64,000 nucleotides of DNA from Thermoanaerobacter kivui (GTDB lineage Bacteria; Bacillota; Thermoanaerobacteria; Thermoanaerobacterales; Thermoanaerobacteraceae), in contig NZ_CP009170.1 of assembly GCF_000763575.1 (NCBI RefSeq), positions 1,947,501 to 2,011,500 on the forward strand, in the 5' to 3' direction. The notes beneath the pieces were generated by a model, which made no database searches, was not told the origin of the DNA, and saw nothing but the letters and a program-made list of their open reading frames with translations. Positions 51,050 to 59,948 of the stretch are shown here, piece by piece (position 1 is the stretch's first letter; each line of letters starts with the position of its first letter). Position numbers and translations under genes: made by a program.

Positions 51050-51312
51050 CAGACTGTACACAAACTTTCGGAAATAGGATATTTTGCATAAGGAACGACT
51101 TGTGACAAAGCGGCAACAAAACTTAGCAAGACCAAGGGTGGAGGCAGGGCCGAAGCCAAGGATGGCGGAGGCGGTCACTAAGACAGGACGTCGAATGTGC
51201 CCGGAACCCTGCCGGAACCCGAAGGTCGAGTTTAGTTTTGTCGCTTTGGAACATCGGAGTGACGATGCAAAATATCCTATTTAAAAAATTTTTTTACTTT
51301 GTCAACAAGCTG
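51050..51312 (+). repeat. Structured repeat element C
   Basis: This 263-bp element lies between the regulator gene and clpC. Its closing stem is perfect over 18 bp, AAATAGGATATTTTGCAT (51072-51089) with ATGCAAAATATCCTATTT (51265-51282). The core includes AACTTAGCAAGACC, GGCAGGG paired with CCCTGCC, the hairpin GCCAAGGATGGC and CGAATGTGCCCGGAACC. ACAAAACT pairs with AGTTTTGT. The core closely matches element A (opposite strand) and B. The outer ends CAGACTGTACACAAAC and GTTTGTC/TTTGTCAACA-type sequences match A and D. No gene is supported. Confidence 0.82.
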
Positions 51313-51335
51313 AGACTTAGCCGATGGCTAAGTCT
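51313..51335. repeat. 23-bp palindromic direct repeat, right copy (element C)
   Basis: This is an exact copy of 51027-51049. On the plus strand it is followed by six T counting the last repeat base; on the minus strand, the direction of clpC, no T run follows, so it would not stop clpC transcription by itself. Confidence 0.88.
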
Positions 51336-53778
51336 TTTTTACTAAATCTTTCTTAATAAATTCTAATTTCCCATCTTTTGCAGTTACTATAAGTTCATCT
51401 CCTGGTTTAACTTCTCCCTGTAACATCAACTCTGACAGTTGATTTTCCACAATTCTTTGTATAGCTCTTCTTAAAGGTCTTGCGCCGTAATTTGGGTCAT
51501 ATCCTTGTTTTATTATTTCTTCTTTAGCTTCAGGAGTAAATTCCAGCTTAATATTGTTTTCTTTCAACCTGTTGTTCAATTCTTCAATCATTATATCAGC
51601 AATTTTTTCAATATCTTCTTTAGAGAGTTGATGGAATACAATTATTTCATCAACCCTGTTCAAAAACTCCGGTCTAAACGTCTTCCTTAATTCTGCCATT
51701 AGCGTTTCTTTTATCTTTTCATGAGAAGCCTTATCTTCTTTCTCTTGAGGCATAAAACCTAAGGTAGATTGTTTTTTAAGTAATTCTGCACCTACGTTTG
51801 ATGTCATGATAATAACAGTGTTTTTAAAGTCCACAGTCCTTCCTTTGGAGTCTGTAAGACGCCCATCTTCTAATATTTGAAGGAGTATATTAAACACCTC
51901 TGGATGGGCTTTCTCAATTTCATCCAGCAAAATTACTGAATAAGGTTTCCTTCTTACTTTTTCTGTTAGTTGTCCTCCTTCTTCAAAGCCTACATATCCT
52001 GGAGGCGAACCGATAAGCTTTGATACAGTATGTCTTTCCATGTATTCAGACATGTCTAGTCTTATCATGGCATTTTCGTCACCAAAGAGCGCCTCTGCCA
52101 ACGCCTTTGTAAGCTCTGTCTTACCTACTCCTGTAGGACCTAAGAATATGAAAGAACCAATAGGCCTTTTGGGGTCCTTAAGCCCTACTCTTGCCCTTCT
52201 TATAGCTCGAGCAACTGCCTCAACAGCTTCGTCCTGTCCTATAACTCTTTCATGCAATACTTCTTCTAAGTGAAGCAGCCTTTCAGATTCTTCTTGAGCC
52301 AATTTTTTGACAGGTATTCCTGTCCACAAAGACACTACTTGAGCAATTTCCTCTGGTCCAACACTTTTTTCATCAGAGAATGAATTTTGCTGCCATTTAG
52401 CCTTTAATTTTTCTAGCTCTTCCCTCAATTTTTGTTCTTCATCTCTTATTTTTGCCGCTTTTTCGTATTCTTGAGTCCTTATAGCCTCTTCTTTTTCTTT
52501 TATAAGGTCATTAATTTTCTCTTCTAACTCTTTAATCTCTGGAGGAGCTGTGACTGTTTTTAATCTCACACGGGACGCCGCCTCATCTATTAAGTCAATA
52601 GCCTTGTCTGGCAAAAACCTGTCTGCAATGTATCTATGTGAGAGTTTGGCAGCTGCTTCAATCGCTTCATCAGTGATTTTGACTCTATGATGTGCTTCGT
52701 ATTTATCTCTCAAACCTTTCAATATCTCAATTGTCTCTTCCACCGTAGGCTCTTCTACAATAATAGGCTGGAATCTTCTCTCTAACGCTGGGTCTCTTTC
52801 TACGTACTTTCTATATTCGTCTAAAGTAGTCGCACCTATTACTTGTATTTCACCTCTTGCTAATGCTGGCTTTAAAATATTTGAAGCGTCTATAGCTCCT
52901 TCTGCAGCACCTGCTCCTATTAAAGTGTGCATTTCATCTATAAAAAGTATTACATTCCCAGCTTTTATGACTTCATTCAACACAGTTTTTAACCTGTCCT
53001 CAAATTCACCTCTGTATTTTGTACCAGCCACCATAGAAGCCATATCCAAAGTCACAACTCTTTTGTCCTTTAAAATTTCTGGAATTTCACCTTCTACAAT
53101 CTTTTGCGCAAGGCCTTCAGCAATAGCTGTTTTACCAACACCTGGTTCCCCTATTAAAACAGGATTGTTTTTTGTCCTCCTGCTGAGTATTTGTATAACT
53201 CTTTCAATCTCTTTCTCTCTTCCTATGACAGGGTCAAGTTTCCCGTCCCTTGCAAGCTCTGTCAAATCTCTTCCAAATTGGTTGAGAGTTGGAGTGTTGG
53301 TATTTTTAGCTTTAGCAGCTTTTGCAGGACCTCCAGTTGGCTCTTCGCTCAACATCTTCACAATCTCCTCTCTCACCCTGTTAAAATCTATACCTTGTTC
53401 CATCAAAATTCTAACAGCAACACCTTCGCCTTCTCTCAAAAGTCCCAACAGAATATGCTCTGTTCCAATGTAACTGGTGTTGAACCTTCTTGCTTCGCTA
53501 AAGCTCAACTCCAATACTCTTTTTGCCCTCGGAGTATATCCTACAACATCTCCTGGAACATTTCCCATTCCAATTAATGACAATACCTTTTCTCTGGTGG
53601 CTTCATAAGTGACTCCCAATTTCTTTAAAGTTCTTGCTGCTATTCCTTCATCTTCTCTTAGTAGTCCTAATAAAATATGCTCTGTTCCCACATAATTGTG
53701 ATAAAAAGACCTTGCCTCCTCTTGCGCTAAGTAAAGCGCCTTTTGTGCCCTTTCAGTAAATCTTCCAAACATAGCCAT
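51328..53778 (-). CDS. clpC: ClpC ATPase, Hsp100 unfoldase of the Clp protease
   Basis: This 816-residue AAA+ protein feeds substrates, including arginine-phosphorylated proteins, to ClpP. Two N-terminal repeat domains begin at [20 protein letters not shown] and at [23 protein letters not shown] module 1 has GEPGVGKT and module 2 [12 protein letters not shown]-type middle segment ([20 protein letters not shown]) lies between them. The ATG at 53778 follows AGGAGG at 8 bases. It is the last gene of ctsR-mcsA-mcsB-clpC; the stop overlaps the flank of element C. Confidence 0.97.
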   Translation of the reverse strand: MAMFGRFTERAQKALYLAQEEARSFYHNYVGTEHILLGLLREDEGIAARTLKKLGVTYEATREKVLSLIGMGNVPGDVVGYTPRAKRVLELSFSEARRFNTSYIGTEHILLGLLREGEGVAVRILMEQGIDFNRVREEIVKMLSEEPTGGPAKAAKAKNTNTPTLNQFGRDLTELARDGKLDPVIGREKEIERVIQILSRRTKNNPVLIGEPGVGKTAIAEGLAQKIVEGEIPEILKDKRVVTLDMASMVAGTKYRGEFEDRLKTVLNEVIKAGNVILFIDEMHTLIGAGAAEGAIDASNILKPALARGEIQVIGATTLDEYRKYVERDPALERRFQPIIVEEPTVEETIEILKGLRDKYEAHHRVKITDEAIEAAAKLSHRYIADRFLPDKAIDLIDEAASRVRLKTVTAPPEIKELEEKINDLIKEKEEAIRTQEYEKAAKIRDEEQKLREELEKLKAKWQQNSFSDEKSVGPEEIAQVVSLWTGIPVKKLAQEESERLLHLEEVLHERVIGQDEAVEAVARAIRRARVGLKDPKRPIGSFIFLGPTGVGKTELTKALAEALFGDENAMIRLDMSEYMERHTVSKLIGSPPGYVGFEEGGQLTEKVRRKPYSVILLDEIEKAHPEVFNILLQILEDGRLTDSKGRTVDFKNTVIIMTSNVGAELLKKQSTLGFMPQEKEDKASHEKIKETLMAELRKTFRPEFLNRVDEIIVFHQLSKEDIEKIADIMIEELNNRLKENNIKLEFTPEAKEEIIKQGYDPNYGARPLRRAIQRIVENQLSELMLQGEVKPGDELIVTAKDGKLEFIKKDLVKKT

Positions 53779-53790
53779 ATTATCCACCTC

Positions 53791-54819
53791 CTACAAGTTA
53801 TCTTTCTTATTAATTTGTCTCACTACATACTCAGCTCTTTTAATATCTCTATTGTATGGGTCTAATTGCATCCCGTATATTTTTTGCAAATTGGCAGGCT
53901 GTATACTGGTAGTGAGCTTATCAATTTTCTGTATCTCGACGTCTAATATTCCTAAAACTGCTCCTAATCTTACATCAGACATTAAAGTCATGTATTCTTT
54001 TGTAGACATCACTTTTGCATGGGAAAGAATACCAAAGGCTCTTCCTACTCTGTCTTCAATCTGAATCTTTTGCTTGTTGTATAAATCCTCTCTTGCTTTT
54101 CTTTCGCTGAAAATTATCTGTCTCGCCACTCCTTCAACATTTTCAATTATTTCTCTTTCGCTCTGTCCAAGAGTTATTTGGTTAGAAATTTGATAAATAT
54201 CTCCTAAGGCTTGAGTACCTTCGCCGTATATACCTCTTACTGCAATTCCTATTTTTGATACAGAATTTAGTATGTTACTTATCTGTCCCGTTATGGTAAG
54301 TGCGGGAAGATGAACCATGACAGATGCTCTTATTCCTGTCCCTACATTGGTAGGACAAGAAGTCAAGTAACCTATTTTTTCATCATAGGCATAATCTATT
54401 GTCTCTTCAATCAAATCGTCAATCTTGTCAGCAATATCCCAGCTTTCATTGAGCCTTAAGCCCTCTAATATACATTGGATTCTAAGATGGTCTTCTTCAT
54501 TCACCATTATGCTTACTGTGTTGTCGTTCTTTATAAGTGCATAACCATTTTTTGTGTTTTGTGAAAGGTCAGGACTTATGAGGTGCTTTTCTACAAGAGA
54601 TTGTCTGTCAATAGGACTCAACCTTTTCATGTCATATTCCACAAACTGGGTAGACAAAATAGTATTGCTGCCCAGTATGGCTTTTTTAACCAAATCTATA
54701 ACTTTTTGTCCTTGCTCTTCAGTCATGACGGAAGGAAAGGGAATGTCTTTTATATTTCGAGCAAGTCGAATTCTACTGGATAACACAACATCATTATCGT
54801 ATCTGAACACCCTTCTCAC
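53791..54819 (-). CDS. mcsB: Protein arginine kinase McsB
   Basis: This 342-residue phosphagen-kinase-like enzyme tags proteins with phosphoarginine for ClpCP. The ATP-binding and substrate regions are VVLSSRIRLARNIKDIPFPS and GYLTSCPTNVGTGIRASVMV. It is about 20 residues shorter at the N-terminus than the Bacillus protein, because the frame is closed upstream by the mcsA stop. GTG codons at 54819 and 54810 are both possible. It is coupled to mcsA. Confidence 0.94.
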   Translation of the reverse strand: MRRVFRYDNDVVLSSRIRLARNIKDIPFPSVMTEEQGQKVIDLVKKAILGSNTILSTQFVEYDMKRLSPIDRQSLVEKHLISPDLSQNTKNGYALIKNDNTVSIMVNEEDHLRIQCILEGLRLNESWDIADKIDDLIEETIDYAYDEKIGYLTSCPTNVGTGIRASVMVHLPALTITGQISNILNSVSKIGIAVRGIYGEGTQALGDIYQISNQITLGQSEREIIENVEGVARQIIFSERKAREDLYNKQKIQIEDRVGRAFGILSHAKVMSTKEYMTLMSDVRLGAVLGILDVEIQKIDKLTTSIQPANLQKIYGMQLDPYNRDIKRAEYVVRQINKKDNL

Positions 54820-55335
54820 CTACTTTCCCAATTCTTTCTCCAATTCTCTGATTTTATCTCTTAATTCTGCTGCTTTTTCATAGGCTTCTTCTTTAATAGC
54901 TTTTTCTAACTGGTATTTCAATTCCTCAATTTCTCTTTTGACTCTCATTTTTCCGCCGGCTTTTTTAGGAATTTTCCCTCTATGTTCAGTGCTGCCATGT
55001 ATTCTTCTCATCAAAGGATTTAGTTCTTCTGAAAAGGCGTTATAACAATGGCTGCATCCTAGTCTTCCAATCTTCTTGAAGTCTTCATAAGTCATGCCAC
55101 AATAACTGCATTTTAGAGGCTGCTTTGTAAATTCATCTATGCCAGGCAAAAAGTCCATCAACCCTGACAGCAAATTTTGAACTGAGAAGGGCGTAAAAGT
55201 TGGAAATACCTCAGTGTTTAAAAGTCCTTCTTCAGCTGCACATTGCTGACACAGGTGCATTTCAGTTTTTACACCATTCACTATTTGTGTATAATGGACT
55301 GTGGCAGGTCTTATTTTGCATTTATCACACATCAT
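54820..55335 (-). CDS. mcsA: McsA, activator of the McsB kinase
   Basis: This 171-residue zinc-finger protein has cysteine pairs CDKC and CQQC near the N-terminus and CSYC and CSHC in the middle (about residues 85-110). The C-terminus is a UVR coiled-coil (LKYQLEKAIKEEAYEKAAEL). It activates McsB and modulates CtsR. The ATG at 55335 lies 8 bases after GGAGG; a longer reading would overlap ctsR. The stop directly precedes the mcsB start. Confidence 0.94.
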   Translation of the reverse strand: MMCDKCKIRPATVHYTQIVNGVKTEMHLCQQCAAEEGLLNTEVFPTFTPFSVQNLLSGLMDFLPGIDEFTKQPLKCSYCGMTYEDFKKIGRLGCSHCYNAFSEELNPLMRRIHGSTEHRGKIPKKAGGKMRVKREIEELKYQLEKAIKEEAYEKAAELRDKIRELEKELGK

Positions 55336-55349
55336 AATTATTACCTCCT

Positions 55350-55808
55350 TCATTTGTTGCGAGCCAATTCAATCAACATCGCTTTAAATAACACAGCCCG
55401 CAACGTATTTTTCTCCTCCTGGGGAAGCGGAATCACTTTGTCATTTACTATCGCCTTCATCAAAGCAGCTTCCCTGCGAGTTATCATATTGTGGTCTAAT
55501 AGTGCATCAATGTAATACCTTGCTTTACTTTCAGATAGACTATCTCCTATGTTTTCTATTATTTTATCTATCCAATTATTGGAGATGGAGGTCTTGTAAA
55601 TTTTTATATACCCACCACCACCTCTTTTGCTTTCTATAATATAACCCCTATCGATGGTAAAACGCGTCTCTAACACATAATTTATCTGAGAAGGAGCACA
55701 ATTAAATACATTTGCCAACTCGTTTCTCTGTATTTCTATATAATGCTTGCCTGCTTCCTCCATGAGGTCTTTTATGAAATTTTCGATCAAATCACTCAAC
55801 CTTGCCAT
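55350..55808 (-). CDS. ctsR: CtsR, repressor of class III heat-shock genes
   Basis: This 152-residue DNA-binding repressor has a winged helix with FNCAPSQINYVLETRFTIDR and the glycine-rich wing ESKRGGGGYIKI that senses temperature in the family. The C-terminal domain binds McsB. The first codon is uncertain, since GTG, GTG, ATG and ATG lie close together; ATG at 55808 gives MARLSDLIENF. A matching operator overlaps its own start region, giving autoregulation of the operon. Confidence 0.94.
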   Translation of the reverse strand: MARLSDLIENFIKDLMEEAGKHYIEIQRNELANVFNCAPSQINYVLETRFTIDRGYIIESKRGGGGYIKIYKTSISNNWIDKIIENIGDSLSESKARYYIDALLDHNMITRREAALMKAIVNDKVIPLPQEEKNTLRAVLFKAMLIELARNK

Positions 55809-55829
55809 CGCCATCACCACAACTTTTAC

Positions 55830-55846
55830 TTTGACTTTCTTTGACC
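55830..55846 (-). promoter_or_regulatory. CtsR operator
   Basis: On the minus strand GGTCAAAGAAAGTCAAA matches the CtsR tandem heptad consensus (RGTCAAA, three bases, RGTCAAA). It lies about 25-40 bases before ctsR, overlapping the likely transcription start. Confidence 0.92.
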
Positions 55847-55855
55847 TTCAAATAT

Positions 55856-55884
55856 ATTTTTACATTTTTTCTTTCTGCCGTCAA
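55856..55884 (-). promoter_or_regulatory. ctsR operon promoter
   Basis: On the minus strand TTGACG (55879-55884) then an A/T-rich -10 (AAAAAT at 17 bases or TAAAAA at 16). The CtsR operator is immediately downstream. Confidence 0.6.
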
Positions 55885-55974
55885 TAACTTTTTCGCACTA
55901 AAGTCGGTGATATTTCCTAATATTTTCATCAAATAATAAAAATATCTCTCAAATTCTAAAATTTTCACCCATTT

Positions 55975-56166
55975 TCATTCATTTTCATATTCCTCAGCCT
56001 CTATCTCCTGCAAATCTTGCTGGTCCCCTTGATTTAGAAGAGAAGAAAAACTACTTTTTTCTTTTAAATTTTTATTATCATGTTCCTCATAAGCTTCTTC
56101 TTCAAAGAAATTTCCCCTGACTGACTTATACAATTTACCTTTAAAAAACCTCGGACTTTTGTACAT
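55975..56166 (-). CDS. Small hypothetical protein
   Basis: This 63-residue acidic protein begins MYKSPRFFKGKLYKSVRGNF and ends EEYENE. The first third is basic and aromatic and the rest rich in Glu, Asp and Gln. No domain was recognised. AGAGGGGTGG lies 7 bases before the ATG, and it begins 24 bases after malic enzyme, so it is likely translated from the same mRNA. The evidence is otherwise thin. Confidence 0.5.
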   Translation of the reverse strand: MYKSPRFFKGKLYKSVRGNFFEEEAYEEHDNKNLKEKSSFSSLLNQGDQQDLQEIEAEEYENE

Positions 56167-56190
56167 TTCAAACCACCCCTCTAACTCTTT

Positions 56191-57399
56191 TCATAAGAAA
56201 TTTTTTTCAAATTCTTCTAAGCTTATTTTTACTTTTGCTACTCCTGTCTCCATAGCAGCTTTTGCAACATTTAAGGCGACATTTTTAAGCACTCTTTTAT
56301 CAAAAGCTTTTGGAATTATGTATTCTGGATTAAGTTCTTTTTCTGATACAGTTTGCGCAATAGCGTACGCAGCTTGGATTTTCATTTCCTCATTGATTTT
56401 AGTCGCTCTAACCTCAAGTGCACCTCTAAATATACCCGGAAAAGCAAGCACATTGTTTATTTGATTGGCAAAATCTGACCTTCCTGTCCCCACTACATAA
56501 GCCCCTGCTTCTTTTGCCTCCTCAGGATATATCTCAGGAACAGGATTTGCCAGAGCAAAGACAATGGGTTTTTTAGCCATTGATTTTATCATATCTCCAT
56601 CTACCACTTGAGGTGCTGAAACTCCGATAAACACATCTGCCCCTTTTAACGCATCTTTTAAAGTTCCTTTTAACCTTCCTTTGTTTGATATTTCAGCAAT
56701 TTCTATTTTAGAAACATCTTTATCTTCTCTTCCTTCATATATGATGCCACTTCTATCGCAAACTATTACATCTTTTATCCCTGCTTTTATTAAAAATTTA
56801 GCTATAGCAATGCCTGCTGCTCCAGCTCCATTTACAACAGCAGTCACCTCTTTTAACTCTTTTTCTACAATTTTTAAAGCATTGATAAGAGCAGCAAGAG
56901 TCACAATTGCTGTACCATGCTGGTCATCATGAAAAACCGGTATATCCAGAATATCGTCTAATTTCCTTTCTATTTCAAAACACCTGGGAGCAGAGATATC
57001 TTCTAGGTTAATACCTCCAAAAGGAGGGGAAATATTCACAACAGTTTTTACAATTTCATCAACATCTTGAATAGCAAGGCATATAGGTACTGCATCAACG
57101 CCTCCAAATTCTTTAAACAAAACTGCTTTGCCTTCCATTACAGGCAGTGCCGCTTGTGGACCTATATTTCCCAGCCCTAAAACAGCTGACCCATCTGTGA
57201 CAATCGCAATCATGTGGCTTTTTGTAGTATATTCATATACCAATTCTCTATTTTTATGTATTTCTTTACAAGGTTCTGCAACCCCTGGCGTATAGGCTAA
57301 AGCTAAATCTTTGTCGTTTTTTACTTCCACTTTGCTTACAATTTCAAGTTTGCCTCTATTTTCTCTGTGAAGTTTTAGCGCTTCTTCTCTTATATTCAT
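56191..57399 (-). CDS. NAD(P)-dependent malic enzyme (oxaloacetate-decarboxylating)
   Basis: This 402-residue short bacterial malic enzyme converts malate to pyruvate and CO2. LAYTPGVAEPCKEIHKNREL, GKAVLFKEFGGVDAVPICL and FHDDQHGTAIVTLAAL contain the conserved tyrosine, lysine and metal-binding acidic residues. The Rossmann segment is VVNGAGAAGIAIAKFLIKAG. Cofactor preference is not clear from sequence. TATAAT at 57439-57444 on the minus strand is a possible -10. No phosphotransacetylase extension is present. Confidence 0.93.
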   Translation of the reverse strand: MNIREEALKLHRENRGKLEIVSKVEVKNDKDLALAYTPGVAEPCKEIHKNRELVYEYTTKSHMIAIVTDGSAVLGLGNIGPQAALPVMEGKAVLFKEFGGVDAVPICLAIQDVDEIVKTVVNISPPFGGINLEDISAPRCFEIERKLDDILDIPVFHDDQHGTAIVTLAALINALKIVEKELKEVTAVVNGAGAAGIAIAKFLIKAGIKDVIVCDRSGIIYEGREDKDVSKIEIAEISNKGRLKGTLKDALKGADVFIGVSAPQVVDGDMIKSMAKKPIVFALANPVPEIYPEEAKEAGAYVVGTGRSDFANQINNVLAFPGIFRGALEVRATKINEEMKIQAAYAIAQTVSEKELNPEYIIPKAFDKRVLKNVALNVAKAAMETGVAKVKISLEEFEKNFL

Positions 57400-57507
57400 A
57401 TGTTTAAAAAATCCTCCTTAAAATACGTGTTTTCTTATATTATACCTTAGATGCTTAACAGAAAAAAGCCATAGCATTGCATAATTATTCAATCTTACTT
57501 AATTCAT

Positions 57508-57539
57508 AAGAATAAGCCTGCTTTTGCAGGCTTATTCTT
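57508..57539 (-). terminator. 14-bp hairpin across the end of the EF-G paralogue
   Basis: AAGAATAAGCCTGC pairs perfectly with GCAGGCTTATTCTT around TTTT. The stop codon of the upstream gene lies inside the stem. The T tract after it on the minus strand is short and interrupted, so efficiency is uncertain. Confidence 0.6.
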
Positions 57540-59577
57540 CTTTTTCTTTTAACTTTTTCCTTTCTTCTATTATCTTTTGAGCAACATTAGGTGGAGCTTC
57601 TTCATATCTTGCAAAAGTCATTTTGAAGTCTCCTCTTGCTTGTGTCAAAGACCTCAAATCCGTCGCATATCTATTCATTTCAGCTAAAGGTACCTCCGCT
57701 GTTATCACTTCCATGTTGTCTTTTGATTCCATTCCCAAAATTCTTCCTCTTCTCTTATTCAAATCCCCAATAATATCTCCCATGTATTCCTCTGGCACAA
57801 TGACCTCCACTCTCACAATAGGCTCAAGTAAAACAGGATTTGCTTGTTCCATTCCCTTTTTAAAAGCAATAGAGGCTGCAATTTTAAAAGCCATTTCAGA
57901 AGAATCAACAGGATGGTAAGAGCCATCTACCAACGTCGCTTTAATGTTTACTACAGGATATCGAGCAAGTACTCCTTCTTTCAAGCTTTCTCTCAACCCT
58001 TTTTCAACTGCTGGAATATACTGTTTTGGAACAGCTCCTCCAAAGATTTTATCTTCAAACTCAAATTCGCTGTTGGGATTAGGCTCAAATTCAATCCACA
58101 CATGACCGTATTGGCCATGTCCTCCTGTCTGCTTTTTGTGTTTACCTTCTACCTTCACCTTGCCTTTTATTGTCTCTCTATAAGGAACAATAGGGTCTAT
58201 CAAGGTACACTCCACGCCAAATTTATTCATTAATTTCTTTGAAATAACCTCTATATGTTGTTCTCCCATTCCATAAACTATCATCTGGCCTGTCTCTAAA
58301 TTCTTTTCAACTTTAAAGGTGGGGTCTTCTTCCTGTAATCTTTGAAGTCCATTGCTGATTTTTTCCTCATCCCCTTTGGATTTAGGTTCAATAGCAAGTG
58401 CAAGTGTGGGCTGCGGAAAATCGATAGGTGTTAGTGTAACGGAATTAGAAGGGTCACATAAAGTATCTCCTGTCATAGTATATTGAAGCTTTGCAACTGC
58501 TCCTATATCTCCTGCTACAAGCTTTAATACAGGTATTTGTTTTTTGCCTCTTAATAGGTAAAGCTGGCTTATTTTTTCTGTCATCTGCTTATTTGAATTA
58601 AACAGCGAAGAATCAGAAGTTACACTTCCTGAAATAACTTTAAAAATAGATAATCTTCCTACATAAGGATCTGCAATAGTTTTAAACACAAAGGCCACTG
58701 TCGGACCATTTTCATTGACCTTTTCTCCTTCTCTTTCTACCTCCACTGGAGAGGGCAAAAACTCTACAATAGCATCCAATAATCTTTCTATCCCAATATT
58801 TTTAAGACTGGAGCCACATAAAACGGGCATTAATTCTCTCATTTTTACACTATTTTTTATTCCTTCAATTAATTCCTCTTGTGTAAATTCTTCTCCGCCA
58901 AAAAATTTTTCCATTAATGTTTCATCGTTTTCAGCAATATTTTCAACTAACTCTTCTTTAGCAGATAAAACTTTATCCATCAAATCAGCAGGTATTTCTG
59001 CTTCCTTTACTCCTTTTTCTTCGTAAACGTATGCTTTTTGAGTAATAACGTCTACATATCCCTTAAAACTTTGTTCGCTTCCAATGGGAAGTGTTAAAGG
59101 AATTACTTTATTACCAAATTTTTCTCTTAATTGATTCAACGTCTTGAAATAGTCCGCATTTTCCCTATCCATTTTGTTAATAAAGAACATCACTGGCATT
59201 TTATTTCTTTCAGCCAAATTAAACACTTTTTCAGTACCTACCTCTACGCCTGAAGCAGCACATACAGGTATTACAGCGCTGTCTACAACTCGCAAGCCAC
59301 TTACCACTTCGCCAAAGAAATCAAAATATCCTGGCATATCTAAAATATTGATTTTATAATCTTTCCATTCAACAGGAATTATAGATGTTGAGATAGATAT
59401 TTGTCTAGCGATCTCCTCCGGGTCATAATCAGATACCGTTGTGCCATTCTCCACACGGCCCATTCTATCAGTGACCTTTGTGTTGAAAAGAAATGCTTCA
59501 ATTAATGTAGTTTTACCGGCTCCCCCATGGGAAACCAATCCTACATTTCTTATTTGACTAGTTTTGTAATCCTTCAT
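57532..59577 (-). CDS. Elongation factor G-like GTPase (second EF-G paralogue)
   Basis: This 681-residue protein has the full five-domain EF-G plan, ending RGDFKMTFARYEEAPPNVAQ. The GTPase motifs differ from EF-G at 18476-20545: P-loop SHGGAGKTT (16-24), switch I RQISIST, and DMPGY (80-84) where EF-G has DTPGH, so the catalytic histidine is Tyr84. NKMD (134-137) is kept. A role in translation or ribosome recycling is likely, but whether it translocates is unknown. It is monocistronic between ptsI and malic enzyme. Confidence 0.9.
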   Translation of the reverse strand: MKDYKTSQIRNVGLVSHGGAGKTTLIEAFLFNTKVTDRMGRVENGTTVSDYDPEEIARQISISTSIIPVEWKDYKINILDMPGYFDFFGEVVSGLRVVDSAVIPVCAASGVEVGTEKVFNLAERNKMPVMFFINKMDRENADYFKTLNQLREKFGNKVIPLTLPIGSEQSFKGYVDVITQKAYVYEEKGVKEAEIPADLMDKVLSAKEELVENIAENDETLMEKFFGGEEFTQEELIEGIKNSVKMRELMPVLCGSSLKNIGIERLLDAIVEFLPSPVEVEREGEKVNENGPTVAFVFKTIADPYVGRLSIFKVISGSVTSDSSLFNSNKQMTEKISQLYLLRGKKQIPVLKLVAGDIGAVAKLQYTMTGDTLCDPSNSVTLTPIDFPQPTLALAIEPKSKGDEEKISNGLQRLQEEDPTFKVEKNLETGQMIVYGMGEQHIEVISKKLMNKFGVECTLIDPIVPYRETIKGKVKVEGKHKKQTGGHGQYGHVWIEFEPNPNSEFEFEDKIFGGAVPKQYIPAVEKGLRESLKEGVLARYPVVNIKATLVDGSYHPVDSSEMAFKIAASIAFKKGMEQANPVLLEPIVRVEVIVPEEYMGDIIGDLNKRRGRILGMESKDNMEVITAEVPLAEMNRYATDLRSLTQARGDFKMTFARYEEAPPNVAQKIIEERKKLKEKEE

Positions 59578-59664
59578 ATATATCCCCCTATCTTATCGCA
59601 AATAATCCTTAATATTATTATTCTATACGTTTTAAAATTTTCCTTTATTTTTTTGAGATTTTTA

Positions 59665-59698
59665 ATAAAAAAATCTCTGACATAAGCCAGAGATTTAT
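59665..59698 (-). terminator. Terminator between ptsI/element D and the EF-G paralogue
   Basis: On the minus strand AAATCTCTG, an 8-base loop, CAGAGATTT, then TTTT. It would end transcripts that leave ptsI and cross element D. Confidence 0.8.
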
Positions 59699-59948
59699 AG
59701 TTTGTTGACAAACCTCTTGATATAAATTAAAGTCTCTCGCTTTTATGCTCAAGTCCAGGCTCACGTATCTAAGTCGTGTCATAGGCTTTCTTTGGGCATC
59801 TTCCGAATTCGCTTTCTTCCTTTCATGGGTCATCCTGAGGAGTGCGCAGCAAAAGCCTGAGAGAAGCCAATACACACTAAGATACTCCCGCGATGCATTT
59901 TACGCATAAAAGCAGAGACTTCCTTGTTTAACTTAGTCTACAGTGTGG
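59698..59948. repeat. Structured repeat element D
   Basis: This element of about 250 bp lies right after ptsI. The closing stem is AGTCTCTCGCTTTTATGC (59731-59748) with GCATAAAAGCAGAGACT (59904-59920), one bulged base. An inner stem GTATCT/AGATAC is also present. The outer ends TTTGTTGACAAA and TAGTCTACAGTGTGG match the ends of A and C, but the core differs and lacks the GCCAAGGATGGC hairpin. No flanking 23-bp repeat is seen. No gene is supported. It may be a second subtype or a diverged copy. Confidence 0.65.

Noticed and set aside
59645..59875. A 76-codon minus-strand frame inside element D
   Set aside because: It lies within a stem-closed non-coding element, crosses a terminator and has no ribosome-binding site.
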